Origin: Corticium candelabrum
Lineage: Eukaryota; Porifera; Homoscleromorpha; Homosclerophorida; Plakinidae
Assembly: GCF_963422355.1 (NCBI RefSeq)
Contig: NC_085099.1
Span: 2,705,342 to 2,769,341, forward strand
Direction of reading: 5' to 3'
DNA length: 64,000 nt
Both the position numbers and the translations under genes were made by a program. Numbering within the stretch: position 1 is the first letter of the stretch; every line of letters begins with the position of its first letter. The notes under the pieces were generated by a model. It was given only the letters and a program-made list of their open reading frames with translations, did no database searches and was not told the DNA's origin. Below are positions 49,190 through 59,226 of the stretch, piece after piece.

Positions 49190-50500
49190 ATGAAGTCGCG
49201 TAAGGCTATAGCGTGGGTGCTTTCCATTGCGAGCGTCTTCACCGGATGCGTTTTGGTGTGGATTTCGACGTCGTTTCGACTGTATGAGGCAAGCGGTAAG
49301 AGTTTTGTACACGAACTAACGCAGCCACAACACGTAGAGATAAGTCGACGTGTACCACCCCGGATTCCTCGTGATTTCTACTACCAGAGAGGACAAAGAA
49401 GGCAAACAAGAGGTGGGCGGTACATCAACCTTCCGCCATCCAGTTCTCAGTCACGTGACCGGAAATCGGGTGTACGAATATTTTGGAAATCCGGCAGGTT
49501 GCTGTTCAGCCCGACGATTTCTAACCAGCAAAACGCTCGTCGGGTTGTCGACTCTTCGAGGACACGACACGCAGTCGTGTCGAATAAAAAGAGTGTGTTT
49601 TCGTTTGAGACGGATGTGCTAGTGTTTTTGCACATACAAAAGACTGGAGGTACTGCGCTCGAGCTGCATCTGTTAGATATCCAATCAAGAGTGCCATGTG
49701 TTTGTGATGGAGTCACGTATGTGTACTCCTCGGTCGAAACGAGGAGCCCTAAACGATGCGAATGTCCGAGGGGTGAGCATTCGAGCGGCGAGCAGTGGCT
49801 TTTCTCTCGATTCACTTTCTCGTGGATCTGTGGGGTTCACGCCGATTGGACGCAGTTGGTCAGTTGCGTGCCCAAGATCTTTGAAACTCGATACGGAGCA
49901 AAACAAAGGACGTTCCTAATTTTCACGATACTCCGACAGCCGGTCGACAGATTTCTGAGTGAATACGAGCACGTAGCTCGAGGGGCCAACTGGGCCGAAA
50001 CCATACACCACACATGCAGAGGATCAAAACAAAACCATACAAGCTGTTACTCTTTCTCTCAACACAAGCAGTTATCGATCGACAGCTTCCTTAACTGTCC
50101 GTGGAATCTGGCAATCAATAGGCAATCGAGAATGTTAGCAAACATGACAGAAATGAGCGACTGCTATCACGAGATGTCGAGGACTGTATCGCTTCAAGAG
50201 GCTCTACTGGTGAGAGCCAAGGAGAATCTCTTAAAAATCGATTTTTTTGGTCTAAGCGAATTTCAGATTCACACACAGTTGTTGTTCGAGAAGACTTTCG
50301 GTTTGCATTTTGGGCATCGATTCGAGCAAATGCCGCTTGACAGACAACATGCTCACAAGCATAATGTATCAAACGAAGTGAGAGGGGAAGTGGCTCGTGT
50401 CAACCGTTTGGATATGTATCTGTATCGGTTTGCAAAATCGCTTTTTCTGCAACGACTAGAGAAATTCGAAATATCTAAAACCGGACTTAAATTCACGTGA
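49190..50500 (+). CDS. HS6ST: Heparan-sulfate 6-O-sulfotransferase
   Basis: Golgi type II membrane enzyme that transfers sulfate from PAPS to the 6-O position of glucosamine in heparan sulfate. Single exon, 436 residues from the ATG at 49190 (the frame extends upstream only to a GTG). A short basic cytosolic end is followed by a signal anchor (AWVLSIASVFTGCVLVW), a variable basic stem to about residue 140, then the catalytic domain. That domain has the 5'-PAPS loop FLHIQKTGGTALELHL, CGVHADWTQLVSCVP, the 3'-phosphate motif ILRQPVDRFLSEYEHV, CPWNLAINRQSRMLA, FFGLSEFQIHTQLLFEKTF and LDMYLYRFAKSLFLQR. These closely match vertebrate HS6ST1-3. The intronless form is unlike its neighbours; vertebrate HS6ST genes have introns. 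Confidence 0.95.
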   Translation: MKSRKAIAWVLSIASVFTGCVLVWISTSFRLYEASGKSFVHELTQPQHVEISRRVPPRIPRDFYYQRGQRRQTRGGRYINLPPSSSQSRDRKSGVRIFWKSGRLLFSPTISNQQNARRVVDSSRTRHAVVSNKKSVFSFETDVLVFLHIQKTGGTALELHLLDIQSRVPCVCDGVTYVYSSVETRSPKRCECPRGEHSSGEQWLFSRFTFSWICGVHADWTQLVSCVPKIFETRYGAKQRTFLIFTILRQPVDRFLSEYEHVARGANWAETIHHTCRGSKQNHTSCYSFSQHKQLSIDSFLNCPWNLAINRQSRMLANMTEMSDCYHEMSRTVSLQEALLVRAKENLLKIDFFGLSEFQIHTQLLFEKTFGLHFGHRFEQMPLDRQHAHKHNVSNEVRGEVARVNRLDMYLYRFAKSLFLQRLEKFEISKTGLKFT

Positions 50501-52251
50501 TTTGTAGAAAAATAGAAATGTATGAATTTTACAGCACTAGAGAGATAATGTTTATTTGTTATTTTGTTAATTTAATTAATTAATTCAACTCACTTTACTG
50601 GCCTTGTCCTGATTGTCACTTTTTGACATAAAAATACAAAGTAGAGAAAGTTTGATTTGACAATTGAACTATTTTTAGAGTCACGTGATGAGTGAAATTC
50701 ACTTTTTGCGTGAGATTTCTCAATAGAACTCTAAATATGTTTCACGCATGCGCACAAGTCAGCAATTTCAGCACGCGACACCGGAAAACTATTACTAGTC
50801 AGAGTATTGCCGCTAGACAACCATGCACCTGGTAAAAGTCTATCTAAATCGAAATGCGTAAGGTTCGCAAAAAGAACTCCTGTCTGCGCGTATGCGCAAA
50901 GTGACTAACTAGCTACTGTCTGTTCCCCATAAGTGTGAACTTTGAAAATCATCAATATCTCCGCTGTTTAGTGGACTTTCGCGATGATCTCGGTATCGTT
51001 AGAAACCGCTAGGCCTGGCATTTCTGTTTATCAAATTATCTAAGCCTTTCCTGCAAACGAAATGGAAGGATAATACTTGTGCTTAGCAAACACAAACGGG
51101 TGGAGCAATGGTTATTATCCAATTATCTTGTAAGACCAACGGATCAACAACTGAAACCATTTAAGATGATTGGTATAACACGGTCCAACTGGAGCAGCTC
51201 TTAGAGCTCTAATGAGCACACCTGGTGTGACCTCTACTTCATTACTCACTTCCGAGTTCACGGTTATGGGGAACAGACAGTAGGCGTCACTAGACTCGAG
51301 CCAGTCTCTTCCCGCCTTCGTCATTCCCCGGATAGTCAATCCTCGCCGTGGACAATATTGACGCCGACGTCGACAATAGAAATGAATCCTATTCCAGCGT
51401 CGATGTCGGCGTCAACATCAAAGGATGCCGCCGACGTCGAGACGGTTTCTTTGAAGTTTGGCGCTCAACTCAGCGTCGGCGTCATATTGTGAACCAGGCC
51501 TAGGGCGTCACCATTGCACTCCATCTAGCTAGAAAATCCAAATGAGGTCGTGGTCCTCAAGTTTGGAGGGGATGATCAATAACACTGTAACGCTACGCCT
51601 CGTGCTTTTTACTTCCACAGCATGGACGTTCGTCATTGCCTGGAAAGAATGAAGGCATGCGCAGTTCACCTGTCATGACATTTACCGATACTGGCTTGAG
51701 CTTTCACCATACTGAAATGCTGATGTGCTCCATCAAACAAATACCGCTAGTTGACGTCTGTCTGTCTGTCTGTCTGTCTGTCTTATCCTAATCAGACTCT
51801 TCTCACATGTGCTGTATTCTCTTCCCACATTCTATCTAGATAGTAACGCTAAAGTATGGTAAAGAATACGTAGTCTCGCGCAGCCAGCCCCTCTCCCTTT
51901 TTGACTTCCGTTGGCGTTTCGCGACGATCCGAGACCGGCGTCGTGTCGATCGGCTCGTTAGAGACATCCCATCCATTCAGACAGACGGAAGCGTGGGTCA
52001 GTTTATTATAGTATAGGATTTCTGGGAGAAACTCGGATAACGACAAATCTATCAATCTGCACTGCAACAGCTTTATCGACTACATATCCGTAAGTGCTCC
52101 AGCTATGTCCTATTGTAAAATGTGACAGTATTTCAAACAAACGCAAGCGATGTATCATTGCTACTAACATCGAAATCACGTACGACTAATGCAAAGCACT
52201 GATCTGGTACCATGCTACCAGCGACTCCAGGTTCATGAGTAAGTGTTCTAG
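50501..52251. other. Intergenic region with one MITE
   Basis: No exon recognised. Two NRF1-like ACGCATGCGCA/GCGTATGCGCA motifs lie near 50745 and 50887. A MITE family A copy occupies 51341-51504, and a (CTGT)n run lies at 51757-51782. Confidence 0.5.
51341..51504. mobile_element. MITE family A, copy 3
   Basis: About 165 bp with inverted ends GTGGACAATATTGACGCCGA and (complement of the right end) CCTGGTTCACAATATGACGC. The interior shares GATGCCG and the phrase ATAGAAATGAATCCTATTCC with copy 1 read in reverse orientation, so both derive from one family. Confidence 0.78.
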
Positions 52252-53097
52252 CTAGTAGGGCAGCCACACAGTAGACAGAAAAAGTCCCGCGGTGATCACA
52301 AACTTAGACATGGCGCTAAAACTCTGTGCGGCCCCACCGGTACTATCAACTCGGTATTGTCCGACAAAGTCTCTTCCGCTCATGCAGCCGCTGCTCGTGC
52401 ACTCAAACACTGCGTTGCAAACGTCATTGCTTTCAAAGACATAGTTGGTAGAGTCGCTATCGCCCTTTTTCTTTATCAGAAAGCTACTGTCAATATTGCC
52501 GGAATTGACGAAATCACCACAGGCCATGTACAGATCGCCTAGGATAACGCAGTTTTCGTTGAAATTTTGGCCTTGGTTTGGACATCCGGTCGCGTTGGCT
52601 GTGGGCGTGATGGCTAGCGTGACACCAGAAACACTGGCGGACGCAACGGCTGATGTCGCACAACAGCACAGCTTTGGATCACAACGAAATGTTGCAGTAT
52701 CGGTAGTTTTAGTGTACTCTCCCGCCCAGCCCGCAGAAGAAGTTGCACACGATCCAGATTGACACTTCAATCGTGCGTCACAGATGTCGCTGTCGAAGTC
52801 TAGGCCATAGTATACAATTTTGCCGCTTTTATAGATACCCAGAGAAGGGTTGAGGAGATTGTCAAAACACAAAGTGTTGCCGTAAGCAATACATGTCACC
52901 GAGAATGTTGTGGAACCGGGGCAAGAACCGAACACGCGAACTTGTATCGTGACAACGTTACCTGACTGCGTGATAGTGGCACTGTCGACGCAACAGCATC
53001 TCGATGAATCACAAGCCTCTCCTCCTTTGAACCCAAAAGAAATGAGAACTATAAAGACTGGGATTAGAATACCTTGCAGAGAAGTCTTTCCAAGCAT
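52252..53097 (-). CDS. Secreted or GPI-anchored protein with two tandem Cys-rich (CCC) domains
   Basis: Intronless, 281 residues, start ATG at 53097. Not recognised as a known family. A hydrophobic signal peptide (about residues 1-28, ILIPVFIVLISFGF) precedes CDSSRCCC. A second copy starts at CDPKLCCC (about residue 140). Each copy has the CCC triplet, a central GC/SC-P motif, several spaced cysteines, a D(I/V)CxAxxxC motif and an SG/SA...GxY end, so the protein is an internal duplication. A C-terminal hydrophobic stretch (FVITAGLFLSTVWLPY) after a small-residue patch (STGGAA) looks like a GPI-attachment signal or a membrane anchor. Function unknown. Confidence 0.75.
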   Translation of the reverse strand: MLGKTSLQGILIPVFIVLISFGFKGGEACDSSRCCCVDSATITQSGNVVTIQVRVFGSCPGSTTFSVTCIAYGNTLCFDNLLNPSLGIYKSGKIVYYGLDFDSDICDARLKCQSGSCATSSAGWAGEYTKTTDTATFRCDPKLCCCATSAVASASVSGVTLAITPTANATGCPNQGQNFNENCVILGDLYMACGDFVNSGNIDSSFLIKKKGDSDSTNYVFESNDVCNAVFECTSSGCMSGRDFVGQYRVDSTGGAAQSFSAMSKFVITAGLFLSTVWLPY

Positions 53098-53449
53098 ATT
53101 TCACCGATGTGCACCGTCTTCTCGATCAGGAGTAATGCGCAGGCAGTATGAGGATCTTCTTTAAGAGTAGTACATATACGTACTACATTTGCAAATACGC
53201 AGTAATACGCGGGGGGTAAAAATTAGATATACCTTATATGGAATGGATTCGTACATATTTACATATTGTTTTCCGTGTTATCATAAGTTAATTACTGCAT
53301 GGGTGGGGTAGGCCCTCGTAGCCGGAAAACTATCGTCCTCTAGAGAAAACCAACCACTTAGTTGGTCAAAAGTTTGTTTGATTTATCCAAAACGAAATGT
53401 GTAAGGTTTGCAAAAAGACTATAGCTATATCATACAGCAGGAACTCCAT

Positions 53450-53514
53450 TAGCCTCGGTATTCCAGACTGCTTTCTGCACGTGATGGGAGGGCAGGGTGG
53501 GAATACCGAGGCTA
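53450..53514. mobile_element. 65-bp miniature inverted-repeat element with 9-bp target duplication
   Basis: The ends TAGCCTCGGTATTCC and GGAATACCGAGGCTA are perfect inverted repeats. The element is flanked by direct repeats GAACTCCAT (53441-53449 and 53515-53523). A related palindrome lies at 58982-59042. A 9-bp duplication suggests mobilisation by a Mutator-like transposase, which is inference. Confidence 0.75.
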
Positions 53515-54149
53515 GAACTCCATGCTCTCTGTATTACGCAACGCGGCTTGATCAGTGTGACCATTTTCAGCTGGACAATCCGACACCTCGAAATCAAGTC
53601 TAACCTCATAAGCAACAGCCTTACAGATACAGATTTTTTAAGCAATAACACACTGGCGTAGCGTCAGCGGGGGCAACCTCCCCAATTTTTGTTTACATGT
53701 GCAGCATGCACGTGTCAATTAGGCAAAAGTGCCGTCAGGTTATCAAACAGACAGCTTAGCTATAGTGGAACTCACACGCAAACACAAGTTGCTTCTAAAA
53801 ATAACTTTATCTTTGAGAAGTTCAACGGTACCCTAGTCGCCAGCCAAAGAGACTGCCTAAAGGAGAAATCGCATTTTGAATTCTCCCAGACGACGATGCG
53901 CGCGAGGTATAACGCAACTAGAGGTCGAACTGGATGGAAAAATCTTGAACAGCGCGACGTGACTTTCTACATCAAACCGCCTAATTGAAGACAACACTTA
54001 AACATTCACTTTCGCTGTGAGATAGATGTAGTTTCGTAGCGATGAGGGGAGAGGAAAATGCTGGTGGCATTGGTGTAAGACTTATGCGCGTATAGGTCTG
54101 AAACTACGAGAAAACACTTCATCAACTTTCGCTTTGCCATGTTCTCTTA

Positions 54150-55053
54150 CTTTACGTCTCTTCTAGTGGATCTGAAGTTTCCTAACTCCGATTTGAGATA
54201 TCTAACGTCTAAGGCATATGACAGGGTATCTCACTACAGACTGCAGCTGTTCGCCAAGATGCAGGCTGTTCGGTGTACTTTGTGAAGTTTCTGCGGCATT
54301 GGTATGAGAGTCAAAGCATGGTTGTCAAATGGAATGGGAAACTATCCAGCCCCTTCGGAGTGCGTAATGGTGTAAGACAAGGAAGTGTACTATCACCGAG
54401 TCTGTCTAATATATACATTGACGATCTCCTACGACAATTAATTAGAGCAATGTGGAGACGGTGCGAGAATAGGTGATAAATATGTGTGAGCTCTGGCATA
54501 TGCGGACGATATCATGTTATTATCTCCATCAGTATTAGGCCTTCAGAGAATGCTGAATGTGTGTGGAGAGTATGCAGAAGATCAGTCTGTTGTTTAACGA
54601 AAAGAAATCCACATCAATAGTGTTTGCCAAACGTAAGAGGGTAGCTATTAGAAACCCGGAGTTATGTCTGAGGGAATCTATTCTGCCTTACAAAGAGTCT
54701 ATTATTCACTTGAGCACAGTCTTTGACCACGATGGAACTGACCATCTAGCAGTGGACGCTAGGTGTCGGAAGTCTACGGCCGGTGTAGTCAATGCTGCAA
54801 TTGCAAAGTTAGGAGGTTATTGTATGTCTGATCTGGCATGGAAAAAATTATGGAAGTTCAACTGTTTCCAGTCCTAGCGTATGGAAGTTGTCTTTGGGAC
54901 CTACAAAACGATGTAACTGTTAGGTCAGTGAACAGAGCGTACAGGAGAGAAATTCGCAGAGGTCTAGGAATGCGGGATAGAGATTTCATAACTGATAGAT
55001 TGGGCAGCTGGTTTGTGGAAGCAGCAGACAAGATGAAGAAAGAACAACTGTTA
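54150..55053 (+). pseudogene. Decayed non-LTR retrotransposon reverse transcriptase
   Basis: Pieces of one RT domain in shifting frames: SKAYDRVSHYRLQLFAKM (about 54210-54265), then VKFLRHWYESQ, FGVRNGVRQGSVLSPSLSNIYIDDLL (54283-54440), the catalytic AYADDIMLLSPS (about 54497-54535), then LAYGSCLWDL and AYRREIRRGLGMRD (54870-54990). Motif order matches CR1/L2-like LINEs. Several frameshifts and a stop at about 54283 show it is dead. Its 3' part is cut by the Helitron-like element at 55054. Confidence 0.8.
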
Positions 55054-55613
55054 TCTAATATATAAAGCTCAAATTGTCTGTCTGTGTGTGTGTTTGCGTT
55101 TGGAGGCCACGTCTTCTGTCCGTTTGCAACCAAAATCGGCACGCACACTCGGCACGCACAGCGCAAGGTTTGCGTAAAAGAATTTAAAAAGTTACGCATC
55201 GGGTCCCCTGTCGAGGGGTCGACCCCCGCGTAAAATTTCTCGATGACGCTAACGCTACACATTCCGGTTCATTCGAACACACGCCCACACCAGTCCTGTG
55301 TAGACCGTATGCATCGTCGTCCTTTGCAAAGCTTCGAGCGATCGAATATCTTGCCGACGAAACTTACTCTTCTAGCGCTTTCGTTTCTCTCCAAATTCTG
55401 ATTGCATTTGCACCGAATCCAACCTACACGTTTTCTGCAGCAAGCGCTACACGGGGAGTGTGTCGATTTCTATCGAAACAAGCGCGAAAAGCAAGATTCG
55501 AATTCATTCAGCATATCCGGGACCTCGCAACAAAGATTGCACGTGACGTGTCCACAGACCTATCTTTACACTACAGTATCTTGCCCGTACGAAGGACGGG
55601 CCATGTATACTAG
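55054..55613 (+). mobile_element. Non-autonomous Helitron-like element
   Basis: It starts TCTAATATATAAAGCTC and ends CTAG. A 6-bp hairpin GCCCGT/ACGGGC (55583-55588 with 55596-55601) lies 8 nt before the CTAG. The flanks give A at the left and T at the right, with no target duplication. These are the standard structural marks of Helitrons. No Rep/helicase coding sequence is present in its 560 bp. Confidence 0.72.
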
Positions 55614-55861
55614 TTCTTAATAAAACGGTGCATGTATTCAAGTAATACCATAATAAAATGTGTTGGATGTTTAGAGTACAGGCGTCAGCCTAGGTCTCAC
55701 AATTTGGTAACTTGTTCGTACAAGTCCTTATAGACTCTAGTATGACGGTTTAGATAGTGTCTACGTAGAAGTTATCTAGTCTGTGTGTGTGTTTGTTTTA
55801 TGTAGATTCGCGTGTATGTGTTGCCCTTTACGGGAACTACACTTTTTAGTGTGCTACAAAC

Positions 55862-55866
<5 letters not shown>

Positions 55867-55916
<50 letters not shown>
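55867..55916. repeat. (TA)n tract at the 5' junction of a LINE
   Basis: Pure TA repeat ending exactly where the open LINE reading frame begins. Confidence 0.95.
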
Positions 55917-55918
<2 letters not shown>

Positions 55919-57783
55919 TACCTTGGGTACAGTGGTGCTATCACTGTGCTGCTGAGTTGCGCTTTGGCTATCATCACCTTACATCTACAGCAGGAGTCCA
56001 ACAAGGCGATCCACTGGGACCACTGCTGTTCTCCTTAGTCGTCCTAGAACTAATGGATGAAGTTGGAGAAGTGCCTGGCTTAGACCTAAATTTGTGGTAC
56101 CTTGACGATGGTACTTTTGCTGGCACACGGAAATCTGTCTCAAAGTTAATAAACTTCATCATAGAGAAAGGTCCTTCCCTGGGCCTTCATGTCAATTTAT
56201 CAAAGTGTGAAGTGTTTTGGCCTTCAGGAGATCGAACACATCCAGAATTTCCACCAGAAGTACACCGGTTGTCAGATGGAATGGAATTGCTTGGTTCTCC
56301 TGTGTTTGGTTCATCGGATTTCTTCACTAATTGTTTCAAGAAGCGAGTCGATCAAGTAGCAAATACCCAATCTCATCTCTCTGATCTTGAAAATCCACAA
56401 GTGGAACTTCAGTTGTTGAGAAGTTGCCTGTCCATATGTAAAATCAACCATTTGCTACGATCTGTGAGACCTGGGGTTGCTACGAGCACATTGTCTATTT
56501 TCGATGAAGGGTTACGCCGATCTCTCAGCCGTATCACAAGATCTTCAATTTCTGACTTTGCATGGTCACAAGCAGTATTGCCAATTGGAAAAGGAGGTAT
56601 GGGTATCCGGGAGGCCTTATCTACTTCACCTTCCGCTTTTCTTGGCAGCTGTAACTCAAATCGAAAGTTAGTTCAGGGGCGGCGGAGCCGGGGGGGCTGG
56701 GGGGGCTAGAGCCCCCCCAACTTTATCAACTTTATGCTGTAGAATTTCTGCTTTCTGTAATGTTTACCCTTTCAGCCCCCTCAACTTTCAACTCGCTCCG
56801 CCGCCCCTGTAGTTAATTGCTTACTGAAACGTAACCATCCTTCTCTTCTCACTTTGATCAAACCCTTGCCTGGAGAAGACGAAGCACGAGGAATCGTGCA
56901 TAACCTACTTTCAAGAAAGGATTCACCTTCATTAGATTTGGTGACAGCTACACAACATCAGATTCAAATTCAACTAGATGACATCTCATTTTCCAACCTA
57001 CTCAATTCAGTGAGTCTCAGAGATAGGGCTCGCTTGAAGACATTATCATCTCCTCATACTGGTGCATGGTTGCGGGCAACTCCAAACCGTAACTTAGGCC
57101 TCACCATGTCACCCCATGAGTTTGTTGTAGCAGCAAGATACTGGTTGGGTCTACCTGTGTTTCCGTTCCCACCAAACAGCATCAGATGTATATGTGGTCA
57201 TCCACTTGACCCATATGGAGATCATCTTGTTGGGTGTGGTCATGGTCCACATCGTCTGAATCGACATAATGCTTTATGTGAGTCTATTTGGCAATCACTC
57301 CTCATTGATTCCAAACAAGTTGTGAAAGAACAGAGAAGCTCGGGTCAATCCAAATGCCGCCCAGGTGATGTCTTCCATCCGAATTTCTTGAATGGACGGC
57401 CTGGATATTTTGACATCACTGTAAGAAACACGTTGCAACCATCTTACATTGCTCGAGTTGCTGAAACATCAGGAGTTGTTGCAGAAGCAGCAGAAATGGG
57501 CAAGGATGATCGTCACCATGCAAGAGTATCTTTGACTGGTGGTACATTTTATCCGTTGGTAGTTGAAACACTTGGCCTTTGGTCACCAGACAGTCTAGAG
57601 ACTTTGAAGTCTATATCCTCAAAAGTATGTGCTGTGTTAGCTGTTCCCTTCTGGAAGGCTTTAAAGAATTTGCTAGAGCAGCTTTCTGTTAGATTATGGA
57701 TTTATAACGCTAGAATGATATCTAGCCGCATACTTGCGGAAGTAGCTGAAGTCCTTAGTTGGGACTTCCCTGTATGTGAGTAG
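55917..57783 (+). pseudogene. LINE polyprotein: RT plus C-terminal zinc-knuckle/endonuclease-like domain, interrupted
   Basis: Two in-phase pieces (55917-56673 and 56815-57783). Piece one has the RT motif GVQQGDPLGPLLFSLV, the catalytic YLDDGTFAG and SLGLHVNLSKCEVFWP. Piece two ends with CICGHPLDPYGDHLVGCGHG, RHNALCESIW, a lone Glu (VVKEQR), CRPGDVFHP and GRPGYFDITV. That is a Cys/His cluster followed by an E...D...D-x-T-V pattern like restriction-like endonuclease domains of R2/R4-type LINEs (inferred). Removing the MITE and one copy of its TAGTT duplication restores frame. The N-terminal part is missing, so this copy cannot be complete. Confidence 0.75.
56674..56809. mobile_element. 136-bp MITE inserted in the LINE reading frame
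   Basis: The ends CAGGGGCGGCGGAGC and GCTCCGCCGCCCCTG are perfect 15-bp inverted repeats. Target duplication TAGTT lies at 56669-56673 and 56810-56814. CAGGGG ends resemble hAT elements, although hAT duplications are usually 8 bp. Confidence 0.85.
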
Positions 57784-57809
57784 GTGTGTAAGAAATAAAT
57801 AAATATATA

Positions 57810-57812
<3 letters not shown>

Positions 57813-57901
<89 letters not shown>

Positions 57902-57906
57902 ATATA
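57813..57906. repeat. Poly(A) tail and (TA)n tract
   Basis: About 28 A residues (57813-57840), then TA repeats to 57906 with one TTTA interruption. This is the 3' junction of the LINE. Confidence 0.95.
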
Positions 57907-58981
57907 CATACATACATACATAACTTAGTAAAGGTACCATTTAGTTACAATGGATCGACTCTAGATGTAAACGACTAGTCGTTGATATACCCAATACCTC
58001 AAGTAAAATTGGATTTATTAGTGTTATCGTACGTAATTAATAAGCAGAGTCAAAGGAAATTTATACATCTAGGATTATCCGCAACAAACTGATCCATTCA
58101 ATAGTGGAATATGGACGTGTGTGGTAAGTGTGTATACACTTGTCTACTTTGTAAATTTAAGTCAATTGTAAATTTATACACTTTTTGTTAATTAAAGAAC
58201 ATGCTTTCAGCAGCTGTGCATACCACAGAGAATCCGACAAAAAATCTGTCAGATTTATAAGTGTTTTGTGGGATTCTAGAAGGCGTGCCTACTTAAAAAC
58301 CACAAAGCTTGAAACTCCACACCTCTTGAACCACGCCTTCTGCCGTACATTTCGGTTGCAAGAAGCGCTGCCAGCATTTTTGCAGCTTATAATTTTTTAT
58401 ATATTTGGATCCTCTTCATCTGCAAACTCATCTACAACAGAGAAACAGGCAGATGGAATGCTCTCAACTGAACTACGGCACGAGTTCGTAGTGCAGTCCA
58501 CTAGCCATCGTAAAAACCCTGAAGCACCCCAGACCTCTTGCATAACCCTAGCAAAACTTTTCTAGTTGCCAAGTTACCGGTATACAATTGTGGGCCAGTC
58601 GCGCAGTCATTACTGATCTAGGACTTGATGACGATCGTTCCAAAGATGGCAGCAGAACAATGCAAGCTAGCTAGAGAGCTATTCGTCAATATTGTATACA
58701 GATGCTAGTCTCGAGAATGTTTCTCAAGAAATTTCTTACAGCCCTGACTTCATGAACCGCGCGCGAATTAACTTGGGCTACAGCTTATTGGTCTTGCTAC
58801 AAATTCTGAGAAAGAAATCAAATAGCTAGCGCACTGCACGGTGGGCGCGAGCAAGATATTAGAATCCCAAGGCACATCACTACTTGTAAATTGTAAACTA
58901 TTCAGTAGTTTTACACCTTAGAGAGGAATGCACTTTCCCATTTCTTTTCTCTTTCTCTAACCTTTTTTAAAACAAAATAGC

Positions 58982-59042
58982 TAACCTCGGTCTCCCAGAC
59001 CCGTGTATAGTGGCGCTACACAAGTCTGGGAGGTCGAGGCTA
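58982..59042. mobile_element. 61-bp palindromic miniature element
   Basis: Left arm TAACCTCGGTCTCCCAGAC and right arm GTCTGGGAGGTCGAGGCTA are near-complementary over 26 bp, around TAGTGGCGC. The end sequence resembles the 65-bp element at 53450. No clear target duplication. Confidence 0.6.
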
Positions 59043-59076
59043 CATACGTTCTTCTACTGTGTATATACTGCTATGT

Positions 59077-59226
59077 CAGGCCGGATTCAGAGGGCGTTCA
59101 GGGGGTTATACCCCTCTTTTTCAATAGGCGTGGTTCAATAATTTCATATAATTTTATTAGAAAAGAGAAAATTAGTAATGCTCTAAATAACTGCTATGGG
59201 TGACCCCCTTTCTGGATCCGTCGCTG
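59077..59226. mobile_element. 150-bp MITE with TATGT duplication
   Basis: Left end CAGGCCGGATTCAGAGGG and right end (complement CAGCGACGGATCCAGAAA) form imperfect inverted repeats. Direct repeats TATGT (59072-59076 and 59227-59231) flank it. Like the MITE in the LINE, it has CAG...CTG ends and a 5-bp duplication. Confidence 0.65.

Larger units (their letters stand above)
55917..57840 (+). mobile_element. 5'-truncated non-LTR retrotransposon in a (TA)n microsatellite
   Basis: It begins inside the RT domain right after a TA tract, runs through one long reading frame, and ends with a stop at 57781-57783, AATAAATAAATATAT, then about 28 A (57813-57840) and another TA tract to 57906. TA repeats on both sides imply insertion within a single microsatellite. 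A 136-bp MITE interrupts it at 56674. Confidence 0.85.

Noticed and set aside
49447-49919. ORFs overlapping HS6ST on both strands
   Set aside because: Shadow frames of the conserved sulfotransferase; no domain of their own.
52357-52762. Plus-strand ORFs opposite the Cys-rich secreted protein
   Set aside because: Antisense shadows; the minus frame has signal peptide, duplicated Cys pattern and stop.
55402-55620. 72-codon ORF within the Helitron-like element
   Set aside because: Short, no domain, and fully inside a non-autonomous element.
57694-57940. Minus-strand poly Ile-Tyr/Phe ORFs
   Set aside because: Translation of the (TA)n and poly(A) junction.
58185-58565. 126-codon ORF
   Set aside because: No recognised domain, no splice context and repeat-rich surroundings; not supported as a gene.
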